From the NCBI RefSeq assembly GCF_001570585.1, contig NZ_BBXF01000005.1, positions 62,001-126,000 on the forward strand: a DNA stretch of 64,000 nucleotides, given 5' to 3'. How positions within the stretch are numbered: position 1 is the first letter of the stretch; the number at the start of each line of letters is the position of its first letter. Below the pieces are notes generated by a model that was given only the letters and a program-made list of their open reading frames with translations, ran no database searches and was not told where the DNA came from. This document shows, piece by piece, positions 1 through 8,052 of the stretch. The position numbers were made by a program, and so were the translations under genes. This stretch comes from Herbidospora daliensis (lineage in GTDB: Bacteria > Actinomycetota > Actinomycetes > Streptosporangiales > Streptosporangiaceae).

Positions 1-541
1 CGATGGCCGACGAGAGGTAGTTGCGGACCGTGCTCTCCGACAGGTGGAGGCGGGCGGCCAGGTCGGCGATGGTGGCGCCGTCGCCGGCGATGGCGAGGAT
101 CTCGCGTTCGCGGTCGGTCAGCGGGCTCGGCCCGGCCGACAACGCGGCGGCGGCCAGCGCGGGGTCGACGACCCGTTCGCCGCGCAGCACCCGGCGGACG
201 GCGTCGGCGAGCTCCTCGACCGGGCCGTCCTTGACGAGGAAGCCCCGCGCCCCGGCGTCCATGGCCCGGCGCAGGTAGCCGGGGCGGCCGAACGTGGTGA
301 GGATCAGCACGCGGCAGCCGGGCAGCCGGTCGCGCAGGTCGGCGGCGGCCTCCAGGCCGCCCCGGCCGGGCATCTCGATGTCGAGCAGGGCGACGTCGGG
401 CCGGGTCTCCAGCGCGGCGGGCACGACCTCGGTGCCGTCGCCGACCTGGGCGACGATCTCGATGTCGGGTTCGAGCCCGAGCAGCAGGGCCAGGGCGCCG
501 CGCATCATGCCCTGGTCTTCGGCCAGCAGCACACGGATCAT
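1..541 (-). CDS. LuxR-family response regulator (3' end outside window)
   Basis: Partial gene running off the left edge. The product starts MIRVLLAEDQ and has a receiver domain with the acidic pair E8-D9, phospho-acceptor Asp54 (LLDIEMPG) and Lys in FLVKDG, followed by a LuxR-type HTH (LTDREREILAIAGDG, LSESTVRNYL). It should be phosphorylated by the histidine kinase encoded immediately upstream: the kinase stop codon and this start codon overlap as ATGA at 538-543, which indicates translational coupling. By context it probably controls the adjacent ABC-2 exporter genes. Only the last residues are missing. Confidence 0.93.
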   Translation of the reverse strand, partial: MIRVLLAEDQGMMRGALALLLGLEPDIEIVAQVGDGTEVVPAALETRPDVALLDIEMPGRGGLEAAADLRDRLPGCRVLILTTFGRPGYLRRAMDAGARGFLVKDGPVEELADAVRRVLRGERVVDPALAAAALSAGPSPLTDREREILAIAGDGATIADLAARLHLSESTVRNYLSSAI

Positions 542-1581
542 CAGGGGGTGGCTCCTTCCGGGACGCCGACGCTCAGCCGGAACCCGCCGGCGGGGGCGTT
601 CCCGGCGGTGAACCGGCCGCCCGCCGCCTCGACGCGTTCGCGCAGGCCGCCGAGCCCGTACCCGGACGCGGTCCCGGTGACGCCGGCGCCGTCGTCGGCG
701 ATGGTCAGCTCGGCGCCCTCGCCGACGACGACGGTGATGGCGCAGGTCCGGGCGGTGCTGTGGCGGATCACGTTGGTGACGCCCTCGCGCACCGCCCAGC
801 CGAGCAGGGCGTCGGTCTCCGGCGCGAGGGGCGCGCCGGGGCTGCTCAGGGTCAGTTCGATGCCCGCCGCGTCGAGGGCGTCGCGGGCGGCGGCGAGCTC
901 GGCGTCGAGCCCCCGGCCCCGGTAGCCGGTGACGGCGGCCCTGACCTGGGTGAGGGCCTGGCGGCCGATCTCCTCGATGTCGGCGGCCTGCCGGGCGGCG
1001 GCCGCGCCGTCGCTCGGGGCCAGCCGCCGCACCACCTCGGCCTTCACGACCATGACCGACAGGGTGTGGCCGAGCAGGTCGTGCAGGTCGCGGGAGAACC
1101 GCAGCCGCTCCTCCGAGACGGCCACCCGGGCGAGCTCGCGCCGGGTGGCCTGGAGCTCGGCGATGGTGTCCCACAGCTGCACGATGATCCACGGCACCAG
1201 CCCGGCGACGAACACCCCCCACCCGGAGAAGGCGACGTTCAGCCCGCCGACGTCGCTCCTGATCGCGGCCCCGACGGCGACGGCGGTGAGCGGCAGCAGC
1301 AGCGCCACGCCGGGCCAGCGGCGCACGATGGCGCCGGTGAGGACGGCGCTCATCGTGAGGGTGAAGGTCCAGGAGCCGCCGAAGGCCAGGGCGGCGGCCG
1401 AGCTCGCGAGGCCGAGCAGGGCCAGGGTGAGGAGGGACTCGCGGCGGGCGGTGTAGAGGTAGAGGCCGGTGATCGCGACCACGGCCGCCCCGCGGAGGAT
1501 CGAGGGCCGGGCGACCGTTTCGAGAATCGGGAAGGCCATGAGGAGGACCCAGAAGGCGAACCCTCCCTGACGGGGTGTCAT
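541..1581 (-). CDS. Sensor histidine kinase, HisKA_3 type
   Basis: 346-residue membrane sensor kinase. Hydrophobic segments occupy roughly residues 8-135. A HisKA_3 dimerisation domain follows, with phospho-accepting His167 in SRDLHDLLGHTLS, then a HATPase_c domain (N box VTNVIRHS, G box ADDGAGV, GYGLGGLRERV). The ATG at 1581 overlaps the end of the permease gene (ATGA), so the order ATPase, permease, kinase, regulator forms one minus-strand operon. A longer open frame extends upstream, but it is only the permease gene in another phase. The signal is unknown; kinases in this arrangement often sense envelope stress or peptides (inference). Confidence 0.92.
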   Translation of the reverse strand: MTPRQGGFAFWVLLMAFPILETVARPSILRGAAVVAITGLYLYTARRESLLTLALLGLASSAAALAFGGSWTFTLTMSAVLTGAIVRRWPGVALLLPLTAVAVGAAIRSDVGGLNVAFSGWGVFVAGLVPWIIVQLWDTIAELQATRRELARVAVSEERLRFSRDLHDLLGHTLSVMVVKAEVVRRLAPSDGAAAARQAADIEEIGRQALTQVRAAVTGYRGRGLDAELAAARDALDAAGIELTLSSPGAPLAPETDALLGWAVREGVTNVIRHSTARTCAITVVVGEGAELTIADDGAGVTGTASGYGLGGLRERVEAAGGRFTAGNAPAGGFRLSVGVPEGATP

Positions 1582-2312
1582 GTGCTCCTCCCGGCCCGGC
1601 GGAAACCGTACAAAGCGTAGATGGTGAAGACGGCGGTCCACCCCAGCAGCAGCAGCACCGACCGCAGCGAGGGGGCCTCGCCGAAGAGCACCGCCCAGGG
1701 CAGGTTCGCGTACGCCGCCACCGGGCTCCACTCGCTGACCGCCTGCAACCATCCGGGGAAGTTCGCGGCCGGGAACCACAGGCCGCCGACGACCGACAAC
1801 GAGATGTACCCGGCCAGGTTGGCGGCGGCCGAGTTCTGCGGGCTCAGCAGGTAGGCGTTGCCCAGCGCGAACAGGCTGAACGGGATGGTGCCGACCCATA
1901 ACAGCAGGGTGACCGCGACCCACTCGAACGGGGTCAGCGGCACCCCGTTGACCAGCCCTCCGGCGGTCAGCACGAGCAGGATCGAGGGCACCACGATGAT
2001 GGCGCCGGTGGCGGCCTTGCCGGCGATGACCCGCCAGGCCGGGATCGGCAGCACGGCCAGCTGGGCCAGCCAGCCGAGGGCCTTGTCCTCGCTGGTGCCG
2101 GTGCCGTTGCTGAACGCGCCGCCGAGCGCGCCGTAGGCGGCCATGCCCACCATGCTCCACGCCGCGGCGGCGGCCTGCGCCTCGGGGCCCTGGGCGCCCA
2201 TCGCGAGGTTGCTGAAGATCAGGTAGAGCACGACCGGCAGGGTCAGGCTCATGATGATGAAGCCGTGGTCGCGCAGCATCTTGCGGACTTCGAGGCGGAT
2301 GTAGGCGGTCAT
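1578..2312 (-). CDS. ABC-2 type transporter permease
   Basis: 244-residue polytopic membrane protein with about six hydrophobic segments. It begins MTAYIRLEVRKMLRDHG, typical of ABC-2 exporter permeases in which a short basic N-terminus precedes the first helix. It overlaps the ATPase gene by 4 bases (start) and the kinase gene by 4 bases (end). It would form the membrane channel with the ATPase encoded just upstream. The substrate cannot be read from sequence; the fold is shared by drug, bacteriocin and lipid exporters. Confidence 0.9.
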   Translation of the reverse strand: MTAYIRLEVRKMLRDHGFIIMSLTLPVVLYLIFSNLAMGAQGPEAQAAAAAWSMVGMAAYGALGGAFSNGTGTSEDKALGWLAQLAVLPIPAWRVIAGKAATGAIIVVPSILLVLTAGGLVNGVPLTPFEWVAVTLLLWVGTIPFSLFALGNAYLLSPQNSAAANLAGYISLSVVGGLWFPAANFPGWLQAVSEWSPVAAYANLPWAVLFGEAPSLRSVLLLLGWTAVFTIYALYGFRRAGRST

Positions 2313-3004
2313 GCGATCCTCCCGGAGATGAGGGCGAGGAAGGCGTCCTCGAGGTCGCCGCCCTTCTTGATGTCGGCGCTGGTGCCGTCGGCGACGAGCC
2401 GGCCGCGGTTCATCACGGCGATGCGGTCGGCGTACCGGTCGGCCTCGTCGAGGTGGTGGCTGGAGAAGACGACGGTGCGGCCGCTCGTCGACAGGCCGTT
2501 CCAGAAGTCGCGGCGGGCCTCGACGTCGAGCCCGGCGGTGGGTTCGTCGAGCACGAGCAGCTGGGGGTCGCCGGCCAGGGCCATGGCGTACCGCACCCGC
2601 TGGCGCTGGCCGCCCGACAGCCGGTCGACCCGGGACCGGTCGAGCCCGGCGAGCCCCGCCTGGGCGACGACCTCGTCGTAGGGGAGGGGCGCGGGGAAGA
2701 CGGCGCGGGCGAACCGCACCAGCTCCCGGACGGTGACGCGGGGCGGCAGCCCGATCTCCTGCTGCATGACCCCGACGAGCCCGTCGTTCACCGCCGAGTG
2801 GGGGTCGCGGCCGAAGAGGGAGACGGTGCCGGCGTCGGGCGCGAGCAGCCCGAGCAGCACGCTGATGGTGGTGGTCTTGCCCGCGCCGTTGGGCCCGAGC
2901 AGGGCCAGGCGCTGCCCCTGGGGGACCGTCAGGCTGAGGCCGTCGACGGCGAGGACGTGCCGGTAGGCCTTGCGCAGGCCCCGGATGACGATGGCGTCGG
3001 TCAT
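2309..3004 (-). CDS. ABC transporter ATP-binding protein
   Basis: 231-residue nucleotide-binding subunit. Walker A GPNGAGKTTT (about residues 36-45), Q-loop MQQEIGL, signature LSGGQRQR, Walker B LLVLDEP and an H-loop SSHH are all present, so it should be catalytically competent. It is the first gene of the exporter/two-component operon and its stop overlaps the permease start. The open frame extends far upstream through the antisense of the radical SAM gene; I chose ATG 3004 because the protein then starts MTDAIVIRGLRKAY, as in the family. Confidence 0.92.
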   Translation of the reverse strand: MTDAIVIRGLRKAYRHVLAVDGLSLTVPQGQRLALLGPNGAGKTTTISVLLGLLAPDAGTVSLFGRDPHSAVNDGLVGVMQQEIGLPPRVTVRELVRFARAVFPAPLPYDEVVAQAGLAGLDRSRVDRLSGGQRQRVRYAMALAGDPQLLVLDEPTAGLDVEARRDFWNGLSTSGRTVVFSSHHLDEADRYADRIAVMNRGRLVADGTSADIKKGGDLEDAFLALISGRIA

Positions 3005-3075
3005 GTCGACGACGCTATTTCCGGCGGCGGCGCGGTCGTAGGGAGCCCGATACCGGGATCGGCGGGACAAATGTC

Positions 3076-4086
3076 CTAGCGGAACAGCCCCAGCTGCTCG
3101 GAGACGGGCGGCTCCGCCGGGAGGGCCGGCTGACGGGCCGCGCGCTCCCGGATGCCGTGCCTGCGGGCCAGCTCGGCCACCTGCGCGGTGATCTTCTGCT
3201 GGTAGGCCTTGGGCGCGTAGGCGCCCCGCCCGTAGAGCTCGCGGTAGCGCGGCACCAGGCGCGGATGGTCGCGGGCCAGCCATTCGAGCCACCACTCGCG
3301 CGCGCCGGTCCGCAGGTGGAGCACCAGCGGGATCACCGCGGTGGCCCCGGCCTCGGCGATCTCCTTGACGGTCGCCTCCAGCTGGGCGGGGGAGTCGGTG
3401 AGGTAGGGCAGGATCGGCGCCATCAGCACCGAGCAGGGCACGCCGGCTTCGTTGAGCGCGGCCACCGCGCCGAGCCGGGCGCGCGGGCTCGGGGTGCCGG
3501 GTTCGGTGGCCCGCCAGGCGGCGGGGTGGGTGGTGCCGATCGACATCGCGGCCGACACCTGCGTCCGCCGCGCCGCCTCGGCGAGCAGGTCGAGGTCGCG
3601 CAGGATCAGGGTGCCCTTGGTGAGGATGGAGAAGGGGTTGGCGAAGTCGGTGAGGGCCCGGATGATGCCCGGCATCAGCCGGTAGCGCCCCTCGCACCGC
3701 TGGTAGGGGTCGACGTTGGTGCCCATCGCGATCGGGTCGCCCTGCCAGCGCGGCGCGGCCAGCTCGCGGCGCAGCAGCTCGACCGCGTTGGTCTTCACGA
3801 CGATCTTCGTGTCGAAGTCGTGGCCCGCGTCGAGGTCGAGGTAGGTGTGGGTGTTGCGGGCGAAGCAGTAGACGCACGCGTGGGTGCAGCCCCGGTAGGG
3901 GTTGAGGGTCCATTCGAACGGCACCCGGCTCGCGCCCGGGACGCGGTTGACGATCGAGCGGGCGTGGATCTCGTAGAAGGTGACCCCCCGGAACTCGGGC
4001 GTGTCGAACGTGCGCACGACCGCGCCCTTGGTGATCAGGGCGTTGTCGGCCTGTTCGGGGATGAGTTGCAGGTTGTCCCAGCGCAT
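3076..4086 (-). CDS. Rv2578c-family radical SAM protein
   Basis: 336 residues. The radical SAM cluster-binding motif is CTHACVYC (C67, C71, C74), preceded by NPYRGC as in the spore-photoproduct-lyase-like/Rv2578c family of intein-free actinobacterial radical SAM proteins. Members bind a 4Fe-4S cluster and S-adenosylmethionine; the substrate is not established. A LexA-like box lies directly upstream (separate entry), consistent with a DNA-damage role. The C-terminus (SEQLGLFR) is a typical short tail. It is transcribed alone, 71 bases before the exporter operon. Confidence 0.9.
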   Translation of the reverse strand: MRWDNLQLIPEQADNALITKGAVVRTFDTPEFRGVTFYEIHARSIVNRVPGASRVPFEWTLNPYRGCTHACVYCFARNTHTYLDLDAGHDFDTKIVVKTNAVELLRRELAAPRWQGDPIAMGTNVDPYQRCEGRYRLMPGIIRALTDFANPFSILTKGTLILRDLDLLAEAARRTQVSAAMSIGTTHPAAWRATEPGTPSPRARLGAVAALNEAGVPCSVLMAPILPYLTDSPAQLEATVKEIAEAGATAVIPLVLHLRTGAREWWLEWLARDHPRLVPRYRELYGRGAYAPKAYQQKITAQVAELARRHGIRERAARQPALPAEPPVSEQLGLFR

Positions 4087-4094
4087 CCCATGAT

Positions 4095-4110
4095 TGGAAC
4101 ATCTGTTCGA
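4095..4110 (-). promoter_or_regulatory. Candidate LexA (SOS) box
   Basis: TGGAACATCTGTTCGA matches the actinobacterial SOS palindrome TCGAAC-N4-GTTCGA with one mismatch. It lies 8 bases upstream of the radical SAM start at 4086. Genes of the Rv2578c family are known LexA targets in mycobacteria, so placement and family agree. LexA binding would repress the gene until DNA damage. Confidence 0.72.
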
Positions 4111-4219
4111 TCATGATCGCAACGGAAAGCGAGGGCAAATCGCGTCCCACCAAACGGCTAACGATCTTCTTTAGGGGGAACGACGTCGGCACACACCTTG
4201 CATCCCTGGGAGGTGCGCC

Positions 4220-4486
4220 ATGTCCTGGTCGCAAGACGAGGAGCGGATGCTGGCGATGATCGAGCGGCACCTCACAGACGAGGATCCGCGGCTGGCCGCC
4301 CGTTTAGAGTCGTTCAACGAGCGGGTCGAGCGGGGCGAGCGCAATCGCCGCCGCACCGACAGGAAGAAACGCCGGTGGCGGCGGTCGACGGTGGTGATCG
4401 CGGTGAGCTGGTTGCTGATCGCGACGTTGATCGCGACGCTGCTGGTGATGGCCTTCCACAACGACGCGGCCGCCGTGCCCTTCTAG
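4220..4486 (+). CDS. DUF3040 small membrane protein
   Basis: 88 residues beginning MSWSQDEERMLAMIERHL, the DUF3040 signature (short acidic helix then one membrane span). It has a very basic linker (about residues 44-58, RRTDRKKRRWRR) and a single hydrophobic helix about 60-79. Function in the family is unknown. The start is supported by GGGAGG at 4208-4213. A TTA leucine codon (4304-4306), rare in such genomes, raises possible bldA-type control. Confidence 0.85.
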   Translation: MSWSQDEERMLAMIERHLTDEDPRLAARLESFNERVERGERNRRRTDRKKRRWRRSTVVIAVSWLLIATLIATLLVMAFHNDAAAVPF

Positions 4487-4578
4487 CCCGGCCGATCCGA
4501 CCACCTCGGCCCCTTCCCCAAGGGGCCGTCGCCATGTCGGGAGGCCGTTCTGTCGGTCGCGCCTGCCATCCTCGGCGG

Positions 4579-5241
4579 GTGACCGCGACGGCTGACGACT
4601 ACCTCTGGTTCTTCGACCGCTTCCCGGCTCTGGGGGAGGCCTACTGCTTGACCCTGGTCTCGGGGCTGGGCCCCGGCGACGTGGTGGAACGGCTCGGCGC
4701 GACGAGCGACGAGCTCGTCGCGCGATGCGCCGAGTGGCTCGACGACGTTCCCCACGGAATGAGCCTCGACGATCTGGGCGAGGCCGCCATGGCCGGCCCG
4801 GGCGAATACGGCATGTGGGACGGCCACTTCTTCGGGGCCGCGGCCCTCGGAGACTGGTGTCTCATCGTCGAGCCGAACGACTCCATGGGAGTCGACGCGG
4901 CGATCGCCGGCCCGCTCTCAGAAGGCAGGCGGCTGGTGTCCCACTTCCGCAACGTCAACGCGGTGAAGCGGTTCCACTGGATGGAGGACGGCGAACTGCG
5001 CCTGCGGTTCGAGCCTCCCTTCGCCGCGACCCGCCACGGCGCCGATCCCGACGGAGCGGTGGAGGCCATGCGGCTGGCCGGGTTCGACCTCGAGGGCGAG
5101 CCGGGGTGTTTCACGGTCGACGACGTCCGAAGGCACACGGGGGCCGTCTTCGCGCTGGCCGAGAACCTGACGGGGGTCAGGCTGACGCCCGAGCTGCTCG
5201 CGGGGTCGGCCTATCTGGGTGCCGTCGCACCCCGCCCGTGA
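4579..5241 (+). CDS. DUF6461 family protein
   Basis: 220-residue soluble protein starting VTATADDYLWFFDRFPALGE, with the DUF6461 pattern (TADDYxWF at the start, a central GEWCLIVEPN-like segment seen here as GDWCLIVEPND). Function is unknown; many actinobacteria carry several copies. GTG 4579 is chosen because the family starts at the TADDY segment. An in-frame ATG at 4534 would add 15 residues. The stop codon abuts the AT-rich element of the erm promoter. Confidence 0.8.
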   Translation: MTATADDYLWFFDRFPALGEAYCLTLVSGLGPGDVVERLGATSDELVARCAEWLDDVPHGMSLDDLGEAAMAGPGEYGMWDGHFFGAAALGDWCLIVEPNDSMGVDAAIAGPLSEGRRLVSHFRNVNAVKRFHWMEDGELRLRFEPPFAATRHGADPDGAVEAMRLAGFDLEGEPGCFTVDDVRRHTGAVFALAENLTGVRLTPELLAGSAYLGAVAPRP

Positions 5242-5278
5242 AAATGCTTTGTCCGTCCCATTCCCCGATGTCTACAGT
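5241..5278 (+). promoter_or_regulatory. erm promoter, possible WhiB7-type
   Basis: AAAAT at 5241-5245, three bases, -35-like TTGTCC at 5249-5254, 18-base spacer, -10-like TACAGT at 5273-5278. An AT-rich block 3 bases before the -35 is the arrangement described for WhiB7-dependent resistance promoters. The -10 ends 7 bases before ATG 5286, so transcription would begin at or next to the leader-peptide start codon. The WhiB7 assignment is inference. Confidence 0.55.
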
Positions 5279-5285
5279 GACCCGC

Positions 5286-5351
5286 ATGGCCTCCAACTTC
5301 TGCTGCCCCGTGTTCATCCGCATCCGCCACGGCCGGGCTCTGGCCCGCTAG
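5286..5351 (+). CDS. erm leader peptide
   Basis: 21-codon reading frame starting MASNFCCPVF and ending RALAR, positioned between the erm promoter and the erm gene. It contains Arg12-Ile13-Arg14. A basic-X-basic (+X+) motif is the known macrolide-dependent ribosome arrest signal of the RLR class of erm leader peptides. It appears leaderless (start about 7 bases after the -10). Stalling at RIR would be expected to alter the downstream hairpins and expose the erm ribosome-binding site. Not supported by homology that I can check. Confidence 0.6.
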   Translation: MASNFCCPVFIRIRHGRALAR

Positions 5352-5436
5352 CGGACGCGCTGCTTCTCTGAACTGAGCGTCCGCCGCGCGCCCAGGGCCC
5401 TTCGAGACCCCCTGAATCTCGAAGACCCAGAAGGGC
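5351..5436 (+). promoter_or_regulatory. erm attenuator: alternative hairpins masking the RBS
   Basis: Three pairings are visible. (1) GCGGACGC 5351-5358 with GCGTCCGC 5377-5384. (2) CTTCGAGA 5400-5407 with TCTCGAAG 5417-5424. (3) GCCCTTC 5397-5403 with GAAGGGC 5430-5436, which contains the erm Shine-Dalgarno. Pairings 2 and 3 share 5400-5403 and are mutually exclusive, as expected for a translational or transcriptional attenuator. Confidence 0.6.
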
Positions 5437-5442
5437 AGTGCT

Positions 5443-6264
5443 GTGGCGCAGAATTTCGCGCACGGAAACTATTCGCATACCCAGAAGAAGGCCAGGAACA
5501 GCGGTGGCGGCCGTACGCCCGCCGACGGCGCGCGCCGGACGTTGTCGCAGAACTTCCTGGCCGACCGGCACGCCGTCGACCTGATGGTGAAGGCCGCCGC
5601 ACCCGAGGGGCTCGTGCTGGAGCCCGGTGCGGGGGAGGGGGTGCTCACGTTCGCGCTGGCCGAGGTGGCGGCGCGTGTGGTCGCCTACGAGATCGATCCG
5701 CGGCTCGCGGGGCGGCTCGCCTCCCAGACGAGAGACAACCCGGTCATCGATGTGGTCAGAGGTGATTTCACGCGTGCGCGGGTACCACGGGAGCCGTTCG
5801 CGGTGGTGGGGAACATTCCCTATTCGGTCACTTCGCAGATCGTCGACTGGTGTCTTCGGGCGCCGGACCTATCGTCGGCGACGCTGCTGACCCAGCGGGA
5901 GTACGCCCGCAAGCGCACCGGCGACTTCGGCCGCTGGAGCCTGGTCACGGTCGAGTCGTGGCCGTGGTTCGACTGGCGGCTCGGGCAGACCGTCTTCCGC
6001 GAGTCGTTCCGGCCGGTCCCCTCGGTCGATTCGGCGATCCTGCGCATCGAGCGCCGGGCCGAACCGCTGGTGTCCGGCCGGCGTTCCTACCGGGAACTGG
6101 TCGAGCTCGGCTTCGGCGGGACCGGCGGTTCGGTGCGGGCCTCGCTGAAGACCCGTTACGAGGGGGTCGACCCCGCCCTGGCGGCGGCGGGCGTGCCCCG
6201 CGACGCGGTCGTCGGGCACGTCCACCCCGACCAGTGGGTGACCCTGTGGCGGCACCTGTGCTGA
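5443..6264 (+). CDS. erm: 23S rRNA (adenine-N6)-methyltransferase Erm
   Basis: 273-residue rRNA methylase that would methylate A2058 (E. coli numbering) and give macrolide-lincosamide-streptogramin B resistance. Family motifs in order: LSQNFLAD (QNF 36-38), SAM-binding EPGAGEG (60-66), acidic YEIDPRL (E83), GDFTR (108-111), catalytic GNIPYSVTS (NIPY 124-127) and QREYARK. GTG 5443 has AGAAGGG seven bases upstream and the preceding leader fits. Basic N-terminal tail as in actinobacterial Erm proteins. It converges on the monooxygenase gene, 3 bases apart. Expression is probably inducible via the leader/attenuator. Confidence 0.95.
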   Translation: MAQNFAHGNYSHTQKKARNSGGGRTPADGARRTLSQNFLADRHAVDLMVKAAAPEGLVLEPGAGEGVLTFALAEVAARVVAYEIDPRLAGRLASQTRDNPVIDVVRGDFTRARVPREPFAVVGNIPYSVTSQIVDWCLRAPDLSSATLLTQREYARKRTGDFGRWSLVTVESWPWFDWRLGQTVFRESFRPVPSVDSAILRIERRAEPLVSGRRSYRELVELGFGGTGGSVRASLKTRYEGVDPALAAAGVPRDAVVGHVHPDQWVTLWRHLC

Positions 6265-6267
6265 CCG

Positions 6268-7398
6268 CTACGGAAGCCAGATCGCGGCGAGCCGCCGGGC
6301 GGCCAGCGCCGGCGGGGTGGCGCGCAGCAGCGCGTCGCGCAGCCAGGCGGCCGGGCCGGTTTTGGTGGTGAGCCGCGACTGGCGGCTGGAGGCGGTCATG
6401 AGCCGGTTGGCCCGTGGCCGCCTCTCGGCGTCGTAGCGGGCCAGCCGTTCGGCCGCCTCGCCAGGGCCGGCCCCGTCGAGGTGCCCGACCACGGCGGCGG
6501 CGTCCTCGAACGCCTGGCTCGCGCCCTGCCCCAGGTCGGGGGTCATGCCGTGGGCGGCGTCGCCGAGCAGGCAGATCCTGCCGGTGGTGTACGTCTCCAG
6601 CGGCCGCGCCAGCCGGGTGATCGGGTCAACGTGGACGTCGGCCGCGGCCGTCGCCCGCAACACCGCCGGCACGGCCGGGTGCCAGCCGGCCATCAGCGCG
6701 GCCATCTGGTCGCGGGCCTCCTCCGGCGAGGGGAGGGTCGCGGGCGCGGGGGCGTCGGTGAACCAGTACAGGCCGCCCGCCCCCATCGGGAACAGGCCGA
6801 ACATCGCGCCGCTGTGCCGGTCGACGAGGATCGCGGTGAGCAGGTCGCCGACGCCGGGGATCGGGCCGAGTGTGCCGCGCAGGTCGAGACGGCCGGTCCG
6901 CACCGGGCCCGGATGGCCGGGGAACAGGCGGGCGCGCAGGCGGCTGCCGATCCCGTCGGCGACGACGACGGCGTCCACGACCTGGCCGCCGTCGACGGTG
7001 ACGCCGCCTGGCCCTTCGGCGAGGTCGCCGACGGGCACGCCGGTGCGGACGCGATCGGCCGGCAGCCCCTCGCGCAGGGCGCGGTGCAGGACGGCCCGAT
7101 CGACGACGATCGTCGGGCCGTAGCGTTCCTGGGCCTTGGCGGCGTCGGTGACCAGGAGCGGACGGCCGGCCCGGTCGCGCAGCCCGCCCCGGGTGGTCGG
7201 CGCGGCGTGCGCGCGCAGGGGCGCGCCCAGGCCGAGCCGGTCGAGGGCGGCCAGGCCGTTGGGCATCACGACGATGCCGGTGCCGGTCTCGCGGAGCTCG
7301 GGGGCGCGTTCGTAGAGGGTGACGTCGTGGCCGGTCAGGTGGAGTCCCGTGGCGGCGGCGACGCCGCCGAGCCCGGCTCCGATGATCGCGATGCGCAT
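6268..7398 (-). CDS. FAD-dependent monooxygenase (PHBH/UbiH-like)
   Basis: 376-residue flavoprotein hydroxylase. N-terminal Rossmann motif GAGLGG (7-12) binds the FAD ADP moiety, a VVADGIGSRLR segment is the DG motif, and CLLGDAAHGMTPDLGQG is the GD/ribose-binding motif. The substrate is probably a small aromatic or polyketide-like compound (inference); no membrane segment. ATG 7398 is chosen because the flavin fold begins at MRIAIIGAG; an ATG at 7413 adds five residues. It is divergent from a TetR regulator with a palindrome between them, so probably controlled by it. TetX-like antibiotic inactivation cannot be excluded or shown. Confidence 0.88.
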   Translation of the reverse strand: MRIAIIGAGLGGVAAATGLHLTGHDVTLYERAPELRETGTGIVVMPNGLAALDRLGLGAPLRAHAAPTTRGGLRDRAGRPLLVTDAAKAQERYGPTIVVDRAVLHRALREGLPADRVRTGVPVGDLAEGPGGVTVDGGQVVDAVVVADGIGSRLRARLFPGHPGPVRTGRLDLRGTLGPIPGVGDLLTAILVDRHSGAMFGLFPMGAGGLYWFTDAPAPATLPSPEEARDQMAALMAGWHPAVPAVLRATAAADVHVDPITRLARPLETYTTGRICLLGDAAHGMTPDLGQGASQAFEDAAAVVGHLDGAGPGEAAERLARYDAERRPRANRLMTASSRQSRLTTKTGPAAWLRDALLRATPPALAARRLAAIWLP

Positions 7399-7420
7399 GG
7401 GGGATCCCGTCATTCACTAC

Positions 7421-7453
7421 GGTCGTACTACTACTGCTATTGGTAGCATGACC
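7421..7453. promoter_or_regulatory. TetR operator candidate
   Basis: Inverted repeat GGTCGTACTAC (7421-7431) and GTAGCATGACC (7443-7453), 9 of 11 positions complementary, 11-base centre. It lies between the divergent monooxygenase and tetR genes and covers the -10-like TAGCAT (7444-7449) that sits 6 bases before the tetR GTG. Confidence 0.6.
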
Positions 7454-7455
7454 GG

Positions 7456-8052
7456 GTGCCGCCCTCCAATCCGGACCGCCGCCGCGCCCTCACCGACGCC
7501 GCCATCCACCTGCTGGCCACCTCGGGGGTCCATGGCCTGACCCACCGCACCGCCGAACGCGCGGCGGGCCTGCCGACGGGCACGGCCTCCAACTACTTCC
7601 GCAACCGCGAGGCCCTCCTGGTCGCCGCCGCCGAACGCGTGGTCGAGCTCCACCTGGCCGACATGGACGCCGCCGCCGATCGCCAGGCGGGCGAGCCCGA
7701 CCTGGCCGAGCTGCTGACCGAGTCGCTCCTGGGCGCGGCGACCGTGCTGCGCGACCGCTACCTGGCGATCTTCGAGCTCCGCCTGGAGGCGGTGCGGCGT
7801 CCCGAGCTCAACCGGGCACTCGAAGGGCTCCAGGCGGTCGCGACCGTGTTCACCACCGGTCACCACGCCCAGCTCGGGCTGGCGATCCCGCCGGAACGGG
7901 TGCCGGGCCTGATCGCCCTCTACGGCGGCGCGCTGTTCACCCTGGTCACCGCGCCGGCGGGCACGGTCACCAGGGACGTGGTCGAGCAGATCGTGCGGGC
8001 GATGGTCCCCGACGCGCCGCCGCTCCGGGCCGGCGGGAGACGTGCCGGCTAG
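7456..8052 (+). CDS. TetR family transcriptional regulator
   Basis: 198 residues with an N-terminal TetR HTH (RRRALTDAAIHLLATSGV, then GLTHRTAERAAGLPTGTASNYF) and a C-terminal ligand domain of the TetR_C_6/TetR_C type. It most likely represses itself and the divergent monooxygenase through the palindrome between them. GTG 7456 follows TAGCAT by 6 bases, suggesting a leaderless mRNA. Its stop overlaps the convergent HTH gene by 4 bases. Confidence 0.9.
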   Translation: MPPSNPDRRRALTDAAIHLLATSGVHGLTHRTAERAAGLPTGTASNYFRNREALLVAAAERVVELHLADMDAAADRQAGEPDLAELLTESLLGAATVLRDRYLAIFELRLEAVRRPELNRALEGLQAVATVFTTGHHAQLGLAIPPERVPGLIALYGGALFTLVTAPAGTVTRDVVEQIVRAMVPDAPPLRAGGRRAG

